Positions 28,120 to 36,738 of a DNA stretch of 64,000 nucleotides are shown piece after piece. Below the pieces are notes generated by a model. That model ran no database searches and was not told the origin of the DNA. It worked only from the letters and a program-made list of their open reading frames with translations. This stretch comes from Methylomonas albis (GTDB lineage: Bacteria > Pseudomonadota > Gammaproteobacteria > Methylococcales > Methylomonadaceae). The position numbers and the translations under genes were made by a program. Every line of letters starts with the position of its first letter. The first letter of the stretch is position 1. The stretch covers positions 4,030,001-4,094,000 of the forward strand of contig NZ_JACXSS010000001.1 of the NCBI RefSeq assembly GCF_014850955.1, read 5' to 3'.

Positions 28120-30678
28120 TTAAAGTTTCTCGGCGCGGTAGCCAAAATGGTCGTAAGCCAATGCATAACCCGGTAACGCGGGGCCGCCATCCAGGGCTAC
28201 CAAATCGCCGCTATCCATTAGTTTGGCAATTCTCAACGGACTTTCGCCCTTGTCCGCTTTGCCCAAATATAAATAGCCTTGTAGACCGCGCAAACGCTCG
28301 GCGGCCACCGGGGATGGCGCCAAATACTCGGCGACTCTGACTGTGTGTTGCAGCAATTGCGCGGCCAGTTCGCGGCGTTGCGACGGAGTCAGACCCTTGC
28401 CAAGTGTCGGTAAAACCAGTTTGCTATCATCTGGCAACAGCATGACAATCAGGCCATCGGTCTTATCGGTGCAATAGTTTTTCACCAGCAGTACTTCCAC
28501 GCTGTCTTGCTCACCATATCGGGTGCTGGCCTTTTCTTCCGGCAACGTTTCCACCCCGAAGGAAACACCAAGCAGGGCCAGACGTTGCAAAACCTGGCGC
28601 TCTGCCTCCAGTAGATTGAAATACTTCAGCATGACGCCTTGCTCCTGTCGCGGCGCATAGGTTTGCTCGATCACTTGGCGAATCTGTCCCGGCAGATCAA
28701 TGGATGGCAGGAATTGCCAAACCTCCAAACTTCTGCACAACACATAGGGACTGTAAACTTTGGCCGATTTGCTGAAAGCGCGTTCCGGTTCGTTTATCGC
28801 GGATTCTAAATCGGGCGCCAGTAACCAGGCCTCTTGGGTCGCACCGCTTGATCTTGGCGTATCGACATGCCGCCACAGTCGACCGAGACGCTGCAACAGC
28901 ATGTCGCTGGGCGCAAAGCGCGAGACAAGAAAATCCGCGTCAATATCTAGGGATTGCTCCAATACCTGAGTGCCCACAAGAATCCGCCCACACCGGTTGC
29001 GACTGGCATGACCTTCTTGGCCGAAATGAGTAGTCCACAGTGCTTCATTGCGCTGCCGATCCAGTTTGCTGAAGCGCGAATGCAATATGCCGCACTCGAC
29101 GCCGATATTGGCGCTACGACTTGCCAATTGTTTGAAACAAGCTTGCGCATCGGCCACGGTATTTTCGATCCATAATACCTGCTGGCCCTGTTCCGCCCGC
29201 AATAAAGCTTGCTCCAACGCCTCGGTGTCGCCGGCGATGCGCAGTTGAACTCGATTGTCGGGCAAGGCCGCTGCCGGTTGTTCTATTAACTCGCCCTGCC
29301 AAGGCAGAGCTGAAATTAGCGGATATTCTTCGGCTGCCGCCGGCAGGCCTGTCAATGCCTGCCGACGGTCCCTGGTCAGCGTGGCGCTAAGTACGATCAC
29401 CGTGCAATGCAACTGACGCAAGGCTTTGACCAGTTCGTCCAGAATCGTGCCGGTATAACTGTCGTAGCTATGCACTTCGTCGAGGATTACGACCTTGCCA
29501 GCCAAGCCGAAGGTGCGAACGAAACCATGCTTAACATTCATCACCGCCATCAAAGCTTGATCGATGGTGCCAACCGCGAACGGCGCCAAAATGCCGCGTT
29601 TGCCGCCTTGAAACCAAGAGCCACCGGGATTGCCCTCCTTACCCAATTCCAACGTTTTCAGCCAAGCATTGCCGTGTAACAGCAAGGCTTGGCGGTGCGG
29701 ACTTTGCGGGTGCAATATCCGGTTCAGGAATAAAGCAACCCGATCGTGGATTTTGTCGGAAGTCAGTTGCGTTGGTAATGCAAAATACAAACCGCTGGCC
29801 TGACCTTGACTCATCAGTTGGTAAGCGGCATATAGCGCGGCTTCGGTTTTACCGAGCCCCATCGGCGCTTCCAGGATATACAGACCGGGTCCGGTAACGC
29901 ATTCAATGAAACTTGCCTGGCTGTCGCGAAGCTGTTTGCCATCGAAAATATCGGTAAAACTTAAATCTGCAACAAAATCCGGTTTTACGAACCCGGCTTG
30001 GTCCAGCGCCTGGTCTATGAGCGGCTGCCAGTCGACAGTTGGGTCGTCGAATAGCGAACCTGAACCGATCCAATCGGCGACGGCCGTCAAGCCGGCTAAT
30101 AAGCGGGCGTGCAGCAGGTCAGTGATGACTGGGAAATTGGTTTGCAAGGCAGTTTGCAACGCTTTGACTAATTCGGCGCGGCGCATTTGCCAAAGATCTC
30201 CGCCAAAAACCGAATCGGTCGCCAGGCGAGAGCCAACTACTGGAGTGTATCCATGGTGCTGACCGAGAATCTCGGGAATAAATTTCCCCAACTTCAATTC
30301 ATCAGCGGTGAGCTGACTTAGCCCAGCGTGTCCACCCCAGTTGTGTTCAAGCGTTGGATCAACTTGCTCCAGTCCTGTTTTAGAGTTCCAAATGTAATCG
30401 CTAGTGCCACGAAGAATTTTTTCTTGGAACGTCGGGCTAACTTTACCAATGTCGTGCGCAGCCGCCACAAGAACCGAGCCAACGGGAAACAGCGATTCAA
30501 CTAACCATCGAGGTTGACGCATTAGCAAGGTTCGAGCAATTTCCCCTACTATTTGCGTATGATTGAGAACAGTTCTACCAAGAAGTTTTTTGCCGCTTCG
30601 ATCCATCCACGTCTTAGCAAAACAATTTTCTAAGTCAGGTGCGAGAGTAATTTGCGAAGTTGAGCCACGCTTCAGCAT
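28120..30678 (-). CDS. cas3: Cas3, HD nuclease-helicase of type I-E interference
   Basis: An 852-aa effector that unwinds and shreds DNA marked by Cascade. The N-terminal HD nuclease has NHTQIVGEIAR, AAHDIGKVSPTFQEK, NWGGHAGLS and GQHHG. The superfamily 2 helicase follows with Walker A EAPMGLGKTEAAL, DEVH as motif II (VVILDEVHSYDSY), LSATLTRD as motif III and LQRLGRLWRH as motif VI. No stop or frameshift was seen, so it should work. It is the first gene of the cas operon; the 170 bases upstream should hold the promoter. Confidence 0.97.
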   Translation of the reverse strand: MLKRGSTSQITLAPDLENCFAKTWMDRSGKKLLGRTVLNHTQIVGEIARTLLMRQPRWLVESLFPVGSVLVAAAHDIGKVSPTFQEKILRGTSDYIWNSKTGLEQVDPTLEHNWGGHAGLSQLTADELKLGKFIPEILGQHHGYTPVVGSRLATDSVFGGDLWQMRRAELVKALQTALQTNFPVITDLLHARLLAGLTAVADWIGSGSLFDDPTVDWQPLIDQALDQAGFVKPDFVADLSFTDIFDGKQLRDSQASFIECVTGPGLYILEAPMGLGKTEAALYAAYQLMSQGQASGLYFALPTQLTSDKIHDRVALFLNRILHPQSPHRQALLLHGNAWLKTLELGKEGNPGGSWFQGGKRGILAPFAVGTIDQALMAVMNVKHGFVRTFGLAGKVVILDEVHSYDSYTGTILDELVKALRQLHCTVIVLSATLTRDRRQALTGLPAAAEEYPLISALPWQGELIEQPAAALPDNRVQLRIAGDTEALEQALLRAEQGQQVLWIENTVADAQACFKQLASRSANIGVECGILHSRFSKLDRQRNEALWTTHFGQEGHASRNRCGRILVGTQVLEQSLDIDADFLVSRFAPSDMLLQRLGRLWRHVDTPRSSGATQEAWLLAPDLESAINEPERAFSKSAKVYSPYVLCRSLEVWQFLPSIDLPGQIRQVIEQTYAPRQEQGVMLKYFNLLEAERQVLQRLALLGVSFGVETLPEEKASTRYGEQDSVEVLLVKNYCTDKTDGLIVMLLPDDSKLVLPTLGKGLTPSQRRELAAQLLQHTVRVAEYLAPSPVAAERLRGLQGYLYLGKADKGESPLRIAKLMDSGDLVALDGGPALPGYALAYDHFGYRAEKL

Positions 30679-30850
30679 ACAAATCCATTTGCTTCGTTAG
30701 TTAAACGTCTAACATCTTAAATTGGCCGCAAAATTCACGCAAGAACTTTACTTAGCGCTCTATTTACATCGAAATAATTAGGGTTTAGGAGAGTCTGCTG
30801 GCCGATCAACCAAGAAACATGGCGCTTAGTAACGTCGCCAATGGTGTAAG

Positions 30851-31160
30851 GTTAATTTGGTTATCGATGCTGAAACCTTGGAAATCCTGGCCATTGAGGT
30901 GACTTCTAATCGTGAAGGTGATGCCCAAGTCTTGCCGGAGTTACTCAATCAAATTTCTGCCGATGAACGCATCGAGTTTGTCAGCGGTGACGACGCGTAC
31001 GGACACAAAGAAGGTACACACCGCGATTTCCTAACGGAACACCGAGGCAATTATCCCCGTCCGCAAAAACGGCAAACCCTGGAAAGAAAATACCGCAGGC
31101 GCCAAAGCACGAAACGAAACGCTGCTGGCGATGCAGTCCGTTGGGCTCAACACTAGGTTT
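30851..31160 (+). pseudogene. IS5-type transposase remnant
   Basis: The frame reads VNLVIDAETLEILAIEVTS..., then NQISADERIEFVSGDDAY, a piece of a DDE transposase of IS5-like elements. After about 31010 the homology jumps to another frame (KVHTAIS, then EAIIPVRKNGKPWKENTAG), which also has a stop. Neither the N-terminus nor the C-terminus is present. It separates the cas operon from the integrase module and shows that elements have inserted and decayed here. The stretch 30679-30850 upstream of cas3 has no gene. Confidence 0.85.
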
Positions 31161-31238
31161 AAAGGGTAATAATTTCCGCCGTTATTTATTCGCCAGTATA
31201 AATGAATTGGTTTACAGATTCGAACTCGGTGGTCGAGT

Positions 31239-32348
31239 TTAGATTGAAAAATCCATTTGATGAATTTTTAACGCTTGTATTACAGCATGGGCAATTACAT
31301 CTGCCCCCTGTGAGTTGATTTTTTGTGGATTTTTCAGTGCTTGAATAATTTCGCCTTGCCGGCTTTGCTGCACCTCCCCATAGCTGTACAGCGTCGTCAA
31401 TACGTCTTCATGTCCAAGGTTTTGGCTCCAGGCTTTGAATTGCTCAGGCGTTTGACAAAGTTGCTGCCCAAAGTTTACCAGCGTTTTTCTAAATGAGTGA
31501 GGATTGAAGTATGGCAAACCCGCAGATTCAAATGATTCACGAAAAATGGTGCGTATCGGCGTTGCGTTGCTCCAATGCGCCCTTGCTAACCCAGAGGCTA
31601 CAAAACCTCTGTTTTCGCTGACGGTCACATGGGTTTTAGGAAACAGCGGATCATCATTACCCCAGAGAAGTTCGTCTTTGAGGTAGCGAACCCAGTCAAG
31701 GAAGATTTCCAGAATCTCGTCACCGACCGGAAAAAAGTAGGTGGTGAAGGTTTTGCTGAATTTGGTTTTCACCTCCCGAGCATCCTGAAACACGCTATTA
31801 CCGACGAGGTCGATGTGTTGCAACTTCATTGATGCGATAGCGCTATCTCTGGCTCCTGTTGCCAAGGTAAAGGCAATCAAGGCGCGGTTGCGTCTTTCGA
31901 TGTCGGTCTGGTACGGCATCGCTCGAATGACGTGCTTGATTTGCTCTACGGTCGGTTCAGCGGTTGGCCGTTTTGCGGTGGCAATCCGTACGTCTTTTTC
32001 CGACAGGTTGAAATATTCCGAGTCGCTGTAGTTGATGCGCGATTTGTAGCCGGGTTGCATGGCCAGCCATTGGAAAAACGTTTTCAGTTGGCCTAGCGTG
32101 GAATGCAACGTTGCCTTACTGATCGGCTTGCCGGTTTGCTGGTTGGTCTGCCGGCCAAGGTGTTGTTTGAAGCCTACGGCCTGTTGAAAATGAAAGGCCT
32201 TGAAATCACGGTGCTTGTTATACGCTTCAAAGCGACTGATAGCCTTGGCGACAGCGTCGACCGAACTTTCATTTTGACGCTTAGCTTCCTTGAGAAAGGT
32301 AAAGTATTGGCGCTTGATGCGCTCGTTATTCGCGTTGTATTTGGTCAT
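31239..32348 (-). CDS. Tyrosine site-specific integrase
   Basis: A 369-aa recombinase. Catalytic residues can be placed: Arg in LATGARDSAIASM, His-X-X-Arg in FNPHSFRKTLVNFG, His in LGHEDVLTTLYSYG and the Tyr within TTLYSYG. The N-terminal half is a SAM-like core-binding domain (FKAFHFQQAVGFKQHL). It follows a zinc-ribbon/HTH gene by 12 bases on the same strand, the end of a small mobile-element module. It differs from the integrase beside tRNA-Lys, so the island holds at least two integration modules. Confidence 0.92.
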   Translation of the reverse strand: MTKYNANNERIKRQYFTFLKEAKRQNESSVDAVAKAISRFEAYNKHRDFKAFHFQQAVGFKQHLGRQTNQQTGKPISKATLHSTLGQLKTFFQWLAMQPGYKSRINYSDSEYFNLSEKDVRIATAKRPTAEPTVEQIKHVIRAMPYQTDIERRNRALIAFTLATGARDSAIASMKLQHIDLVGNSVFQDAREVKTKFSKTFTTYFFPVGDEILEIFLDWVRYLKDELLWGNDDPLFPKTHVTVSENRGFVASGLARAHWSNATPIRTIFRESFESAGLPYFNPHSFRKTLVNFGQQLCQTPEQFKAWSQNLGHEDVLTTLYSYGEVQQSRQGEIIQALKNPQKINSQGADVIAHAVIQALKIHQMDFSI

Positions 32349-32360
32349 GGTTTCATTTCA

Positions 32361-32828
32361 CTAGTTGAAGTCACTGTTTACGAGGGGTTTGAAACTATCG
32401 TTTATGTGTTCCAGTGTTTTCGTGTGCGTGATGTCTAATTGCCCGCGAATGGCATCCAAGCGGGTTCCTTTAATGAATTTGTTGATGATGCCGCCGCAGT
32501 CTGGACAAAGTCCAATCAGGCGCCCGGTGTCGCCATTGCGCGGTTCAAAATCTGCCATGTTTCCAGCTGGCCGTTGCGGAATCCGACAGCGAACACAATA
32601 AATTTCGTAAGGCTGGCATTTGCTTTTTCGGCTTACCCGTTTGTTTTGCCAATACAGGCGGAGGTCTGCGCCGCTGATCAGAATCGGCCGATTTTGATCG
32701 ATCATAGGTAATCCGGACTTTATCCATTGCCTCACTGTGTTTTTATGTACCGAATAAAGCATCGCAATTTCTTCTACCGAGTAACTGCGGTGGATTTTGG
32801 CGCGGTTGGGGTTTTGGAGTTTAGCCAT
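32361..32828 (-). CDS. HTH and zinc-ribbon protein of the mobile-element module
   Basis: A 155-aa DNA-binding protein. Residues about 12-50 form a MerR/excisionase-like helix-turn-helix (SYSVEEIAMLYSVHKNTVRQW). Two CxxC pairs (YCVRCRIPQR and LCPDCGGIINK) likely bind zinc. A GGAG element lies about nine bases ahead of ATG 32828, and the start overlaps the previous small gene by eight bases. Together with the integrase that follows it may act as a directionality factor or regulator; inference from context. Confidence 0.8.
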   Translation of the reverse strand: MAKLQNPNRAKIHRSYSVEEIAMLYSVHKNTVRQWIKSGLPMIDQNRPILISGADLRLYWQNKRVSRKSKCQPYEIYCVRCRIPQRPAGNMADFEPRNGDTGRLIGLCPDCGGIINKFIKGTRLDAIRGQLDITHTKTLEHINDSFKPLVNSDFN

Positions 32829-33033
32829 TCGGCCTGCTCCGCTTTGCAGCCATCCATTCCAAAGCCGGTTGATGGCAAAACATGAGATCGCCTAGCACAT
32901 GGTACATATCTATAAAGCTGTCCATATAGCGACAACAAAACACCAGAAAAACAGCCGCACTTGTCTTGATAGCGAAAACAACTCGCTGGTTTTGAGATAG
33001 TAATTTGCTGATTTGTCCTAATAGCGACATCAT
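32821..33033 (-). CDS. Small hypothetical protein, translationally coupled
   Basis: A 70-aa protein with a hydrophobic centre (VFAIKTSAAVFLVFCCRYMDSF). No family is recognised. It is supported by context: the start overlaps the upstream stop (ATGATG), GAGGA lies five to six bases ahead, and its end overlaps the next gene by eight bases. It may be a membrane peptide. Confidence 0.55.
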   Translation of the reverse strand: MMSLLGQISKLLSQNQRVVFAIKTSAAVFLVFCCRYMDSFIDMYHVLGDLMFCHQPALEWMAAKRSRPNG

Positions 33034-33554
33034 TTAGTCCTCATGCCGACAACAACTTTTAACTCGGGCCGTTTGTTTCTCTTCGGCTTGAGTTGCGCTT
33101 CGTGCCAAGCGTCGACAAAACGTTGATCGATATTTGCCTTGTTCTCCAATTTCCAAAGATTTGAAGGTACTCGGGTTGGCGATACATCGAGTTTGCCGTC
33201 GCATTCGTCAATCGCCAGCCACGTCAGGGCATACAACGAACATTTGTTTCGGCCGCCCTGGCGGGTTTGCTCGATAAAGCCGTTTGCCAATAACTCGGTC
33301 AAGGCGCTGTGTACGGAACCTTGAGAAGTCCAACCGTACAGCTTCATGATCTTAGGTGCCGCCGCAAGGTCGCCGTTGTTATTGCCGTTGAACTGCGCCA
33401 CCAGGTTATCGAGTAAATGTGCAGCCATATGGCTCAACACTGACGCAGGCGAAGGCTGGCTGGTTTTTATGTTCGCACGAAAGATGTGGTGCGGTTTCGC
33501 TCCAAACGTTTGGCCGGAGCGGCGGCCTTTGAATTTTTGTCTTTTGTCTACCAT
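33030..33554 (-). CDS. Winged-helix-like protein of the mobile-element module
   Basis: A 174-aa basic protein. The middle (KIMKLYGWTSQGSVHSALTELLANGFIEQTRQGGRNKCSLYALTW in part) reads as a winged helix: a helical start, a turn with SVHSALTELLANGF and a beta wing. Proteins of this kind in integrative elements are often annotated as hypothetical or replication-initiator-like. The ATG at 33554 has GGAG eight bases upstream and is preferred over the longer frame from 33680. The tail is rich in Lys/Arg (KPKRNKRPELKVVVGMRTK). Confidence 0.7.
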   Translation of the reverse strand: MVDKRQKFKGRRSGQTFGAKPHHIFRANIKTSQPSPASVLSHMAAHLLDNLVAQFNGNNNGDLAAAPKIMKLYGWTSQGSVHSALTELLANGFIEQTRQGGRNKCSLYALTWLAIDECDGKLDVSPTRVPSNLWKLENKANIDQRFVDAWHEAQLKPKRNKRPELKVVVGMRTK

Positions 33555-33748
33555 TAACTGGACTCCATACAATTCAATCCTGGATGCCAACAACAGGGAT
33601 TTTTCAGCCATCAGAAATAAAATCACTGTAGTTTTGCGTTGGAAGGTGCGAGTTATCTGGGTTTGTCCCGCATTGCACATGCGAAACCGGCTATCTGTGC
33701 CCGATTATCCGAATCGGTAGCCGGCAAGCAGGGGCAGAACAAGCCGAG

Positions 33749-33970
33749 TTACGCGCCTCTGCGGTTGGCTAAGCAGTTGGTAAAGGTTGGAATATGCACC
33801 AGAAACTTTCTGGCATTGACTTTGACGAACGCTTCTTTAAAGCCGTTGGCGTCGCGGTTTTTGAACAACCAATTGAACTCAGACTCTTTCAACGGGTTGT
33901 CGGGGTGGGTGGCAAAGGTATTTTTTGGGCAAAAGTCGCCCAAGGTTGTATGCATCGACGTATCGGTCAT
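33749..33970 (-). CDS. Small excisionase/AlpA-like DNA-binding protein
   Basis: A 73-aa protein whose second half (ESEFNWLFKNRDANGFKEAFVKV, then RKFLVHIPTFTNCLAN) matches the pattern of small MerR/excisionase-like proteins found at the head of integrative-element operons. ATG 33970 has GAGG seven bases upstream. It lies 194 bases ahead of the winged-helix gene. Confidence 0.65.
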   Translation of the reverse strand: MTDTSMHTTLGDFCPKNTFATHPDNPLKESEFNWLFKNRDANGFKEAFVKVNARKFLVHIPTFTNCLANRRGA

Positions 33971-34060
33971 ATGAAAGCCTCACGAGTTGTTTAACATTGT
34001 GAGGCTATGGTATTCGGGTCTGATAGGCCTGTTTTCTAAACGGCTAAATGTCCAAAAATA

Positions 34061-35059
34061 TCAGCTAATGTCCTGCTTAATGTCCGTTTTTTTAAAATAC
34101 CGGTCAAATCGTTTTTTAAATGCCGCTCGATCAATCGGCTTGTCTACACCCTCAATAACTATAGCGATGAGCTTACTTCTCTCATAGACACCTTCAACAA
34201 TAATTCCACGAGGCTGATTTTCGACCATAAACGACATTAATTCAGCCCATTTAGGCGTTCTGTTACACTCAGAAATAAATCTATCAAAACTAAGCCTTAT
34301 TGCTTCAAATCCGTCATTTGATCGCTGTAATTCCTTTACTCGAACTGGATTTCTTTTTTTTGAAATTTGGCTTTCCGTATAGTCAATGTCGTCATAAAAA
34401 GTAATGCCTTCACGAACTACTTCGACAAGAAACTCTTTATACCAAAGTAATGCCTGTATATCACGCGAAATCAAATAGTTTTTATTTAAAAACTCTTTTT
34501 CATGCGGCGCCATGAATGAAAGTCTAATATCATACTTGGCATCAAAAAATTCGAACTCATCCTCACAGCCATTTTCTTTGAAATATTTCGCCCTCGCTTC
34601 TTGGTGTTGCTTGGATTCTTCCAACGATGGCATAATAAAATCCTCCCAAGCACCAGTAATTAATTTGCAATAAAGCTCTGGAATTTCGGATGCACTAAAT
34701 GCGTTACGAGGGGTCATTAGTTGATTGATACCCTCGTCGAGTAACAAATCAACATTATTTAATTCTTTTTTTGCCCATATTCTGGGATCAATGGAATGAC
34801 TAATAGGATCAAGGCTACAACCCATTAATGCCTCGTATACGCCCCATGCTCCAGCCTCCCAATGATGTATGGCCAATCTAATTTCAATTTGCTTATCATT
34901 CAAAGACGCATAAAATTCCGTGGCTGCCGATAAATCTTTTATTCTTGGCTGAATTAAGTTGGAGAACAAAGAAGGCCATTCTATGGTTTTACTGTTAGCC
35001 GAATACACTTCCATTCGAACATAAGCCTCTAATAAAAGTTTTCTTTGCTCTTCATTCAT
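34061..35059 (-). CDS. Unknown protein, AT-rich island cargo
   Basis: A 332-aa soluble, acidic protein that I do not recognise. It has no signal peptide or membrane span. The codon use and base composition are AT-rich compared with the flanking chromosome, typical of cargo genes on islands. It ends about 90 bases before the excisionase-like gene and begins beside an integrase scar. A role in defence against phage or in element maintenance would fit its location, but nothing in the sequence proves either. Confidence 0.75.
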   Translation of the reverse strand: MNEEQRKLLLEAYVRMEVYSANSKTIEWPSLFSNLIQPRIKDLSAATEFYASLNDKQIEIRLAIHHWEAGAWGVYEALMGCSLDPISHSIDPRIWAKKELNNVDLLLDEGINQLMTPRNAFSASEIPELYCKLITGAWEDFIMPSLEESKQHQEARAKYFKENGCEDEFEFFDAKYDIRLSFMAPHEKEFLNKNYLISRDIQALLWYKEFLVEVVREGITFYDDIDYTESQISKKRNPVRVKELQRSNDGFEAIRLSFDRFISECNRTPKWAELMSFMVENQPRGIIVEGVYERSKLIAIVIEGVDKPIDRAAFKKRFDRYFKKTDIKQDIS

Positions 35060-35324
35060 TTCTTATTTCCAAATAAAATATTCGACGTTCAGTTAATTGA
35101 GCATATATACGATGCCGAATATATTTTTTATAAAATCCAATCGAACAACCTATCGCTTCGTTAAGAATCTGACTTTTGTGTTCAGTACAGAAGTGAGCAT
35201 AGCGGTCTGTACTGATTAGGCTTTTATGTCCTAAAATTTCCGCTATTTCCTTGAGCGTACGACCGTCACGTGCCAACGTCGATGCTGTGTCATGCCCCAT
35301 ACCCAGTTTGGCAATACAACTCAA
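35052..35324 (-). pseudogene. Integrase C-terminal remnant (copy of 36739-36905)
   Basis: The frame holds HDTASTLARDGRTLKEIAEILGHK and ISTDRYAHFCTEHKSQILNE, nearly the same as the end of the intact integrase at 36739-37779, with about 10% base changes over roughly 140 bp. The N-terminal four fifths are missing and the tail runs into unrelated codons. It looks like the relic of a sister element integrated at the same tRNA. Confidence 0.85.
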
Positions 35325-35395
35325 TTTTCAAATGGACGTACATGCACCCAGTTTGGAAATTCAGTAACTTGCAATTAATGAATTGATGTGGACTT

Positions 35396-35425
35396 GGTCA
35401 GGTTTCAGAATGGCAAAACCTGACC
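35396..35425. other. 10-bp perfect hairpin
   Basis: GGTCAGGTTT at 35396-35405 pairs with AAACCTGACC at 35416-35425. It lies just downstream of the DUF5677-like gene end (minus strand) but has no T run, so a terminator role is uncertain. Confidence 0.4.
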
Positions 35426-35445
35426 ATATGAATAGATTCTCTTGT

Positions 35446-36366
35446 CTAAATACCGTCAATCGTTGATTTAGTCCACCCATCTGGAAATTCACACTTTGCA
35501 AGTTGGTTTTGTATTTTGTGATGCATCATCTCAATGATTGATAAAGACTCGGTAGATTTATCAATCACAGAATTAAATTTGAAATATTTTCCAAGTAATA
35601 GCATGGTCTCTAGAAAATATCGCATACTCCATAAGCAAATAAAAATACTAAAAGAATGTTTTTCTGATTTTGCTCGTTTTTCTAAATCAACATCGTCTGT
35701 TAATGAGTACAACAGGCTATTAATTAAATCTTCTGGATTTTGATGAGATTGGCCACACATGGCTCGATATACCGTTTGGTATTCAACTTCACGATCAAGT
35801 TTTTTATAAATATCATAAATGGTATATTTTTCTGGTTTAGCTGGCCAAATACCACCAATTGATTCAATGAATGCTTTACATATGGATTTTGCGCCATCCT
35901 CAACTTCATTTTTGTTTTTAATGAGGCTATTGTAAAAATCAGAATCGGCCATGGTATCTGCGACGGACTTCCAATGTCCATTTTTATGCATTGAATCAGA
36001 ATAGTAATACGCTAAATAATTAGAAATATTGTCTACAACATTTCCAGTTAATAAGGATTGTATTTTTAATGTTGATTCAGAAAGAGTTCGAGCACTAATT
36101 TCTGCATCTTGTAAATGTCCGTTAGCAATGAGCGTGATCATGCTTCCAAATGAATTTGATGATCTGTGTATCATATCGATAAAAAAACCATCTATTGGGT
36201 TATTTCTATCTTGAAAACACTTAGTATCAAGACACTCGATGAATAGCAAGAAAGGCGCATATGTTTCAGTGGTCGCCCACTTTAGACCATATTCCATCGT
36301 ATCAATAGAAATATTGTGAGTACTGCAAAATATTTTAGCTATTTTTTCAATTTGATCATTATTCAT
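35446..36366 (-). CDS. DUF5677-like protein, island cargo
   Basis: A 306-aa helical protein. The stretch SFGSMITLIANGHLQDAEISARTLSESTLKI (in part) with RTLSES and the later RAMCGQSHQNPEDL resemble DUF5677-type proteins, helical proteins of unknown role often found on islands. The ATG at 36366 is used; a TTG at 36378 is possible. Base composition is AT-rich like its neighbour. There is no signal peptide. Function unknown. Confidence 0.7.
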   Translation of the reverse strand: MNNDQIEKIAKIFCSTHNISIDTMEYGLKWATTETYAPFLLFIECLDTKCFQDRNNPIDGFFIDMIHRSSNSFGSMITLIANGHLQDAEISARTLSESTLKIQSLLTGNVVDNISNYLAYYYSDSMHKNGHWKSVADTMADSDFYNSLIKNKNEVEDGAKSICKAFIESIGGIWPAKPEKYTIYDIYKKLDREVEYQTVYRAMCGQSHQNPEDLINSLLYSLTDDVDLEKRAKSEKHSFSIFICLWSMRYFLETMLLLGKYFKFNSVIDKSTESLSIIEMMHHKIQNQLAKCEFPDGWTKSTIDGI

Positions 36367-36738
36367 ATGGGTTGGCAATTAAGACTTATTTGTAGTTTTT
36401 TTAAATCGCGTTATCTTTTTTCTTCAAAAATCTCTTGCTACATATATAAAATTCATGTTTATTCTCCATTCTCAGCTGATTTACTAAATAAATTTATCTT
36501 GTAAGCTGATGTTATGCCAAGATAAGTTGTAAAACCATATGACGCTGAAGTTATCATTCAGCGTAATTCTTCAGAATCATAGACAGCAAGTCGATGTCAA
36601 GTTTGGTGCAGACACCAGTCATTCAATCCATCTAAATTTCGATATGCCAATTGGCCGGTGTTGGCCGAACAGAGACTAACAATTAATACTGATAGTCTCT
36701 TTTGTGGTCAGTAAATCTAAGTGGCATGAACGCTGAGC
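36367..36738. other. AT-rich intergenic stretch inside the island
   Basis: About 370 bp with no supported gene. It likely holds the promoter of the DUF5677-like gene. No T-run hairpin was seen downstream of the integrase stop. Confidence 0.4.
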
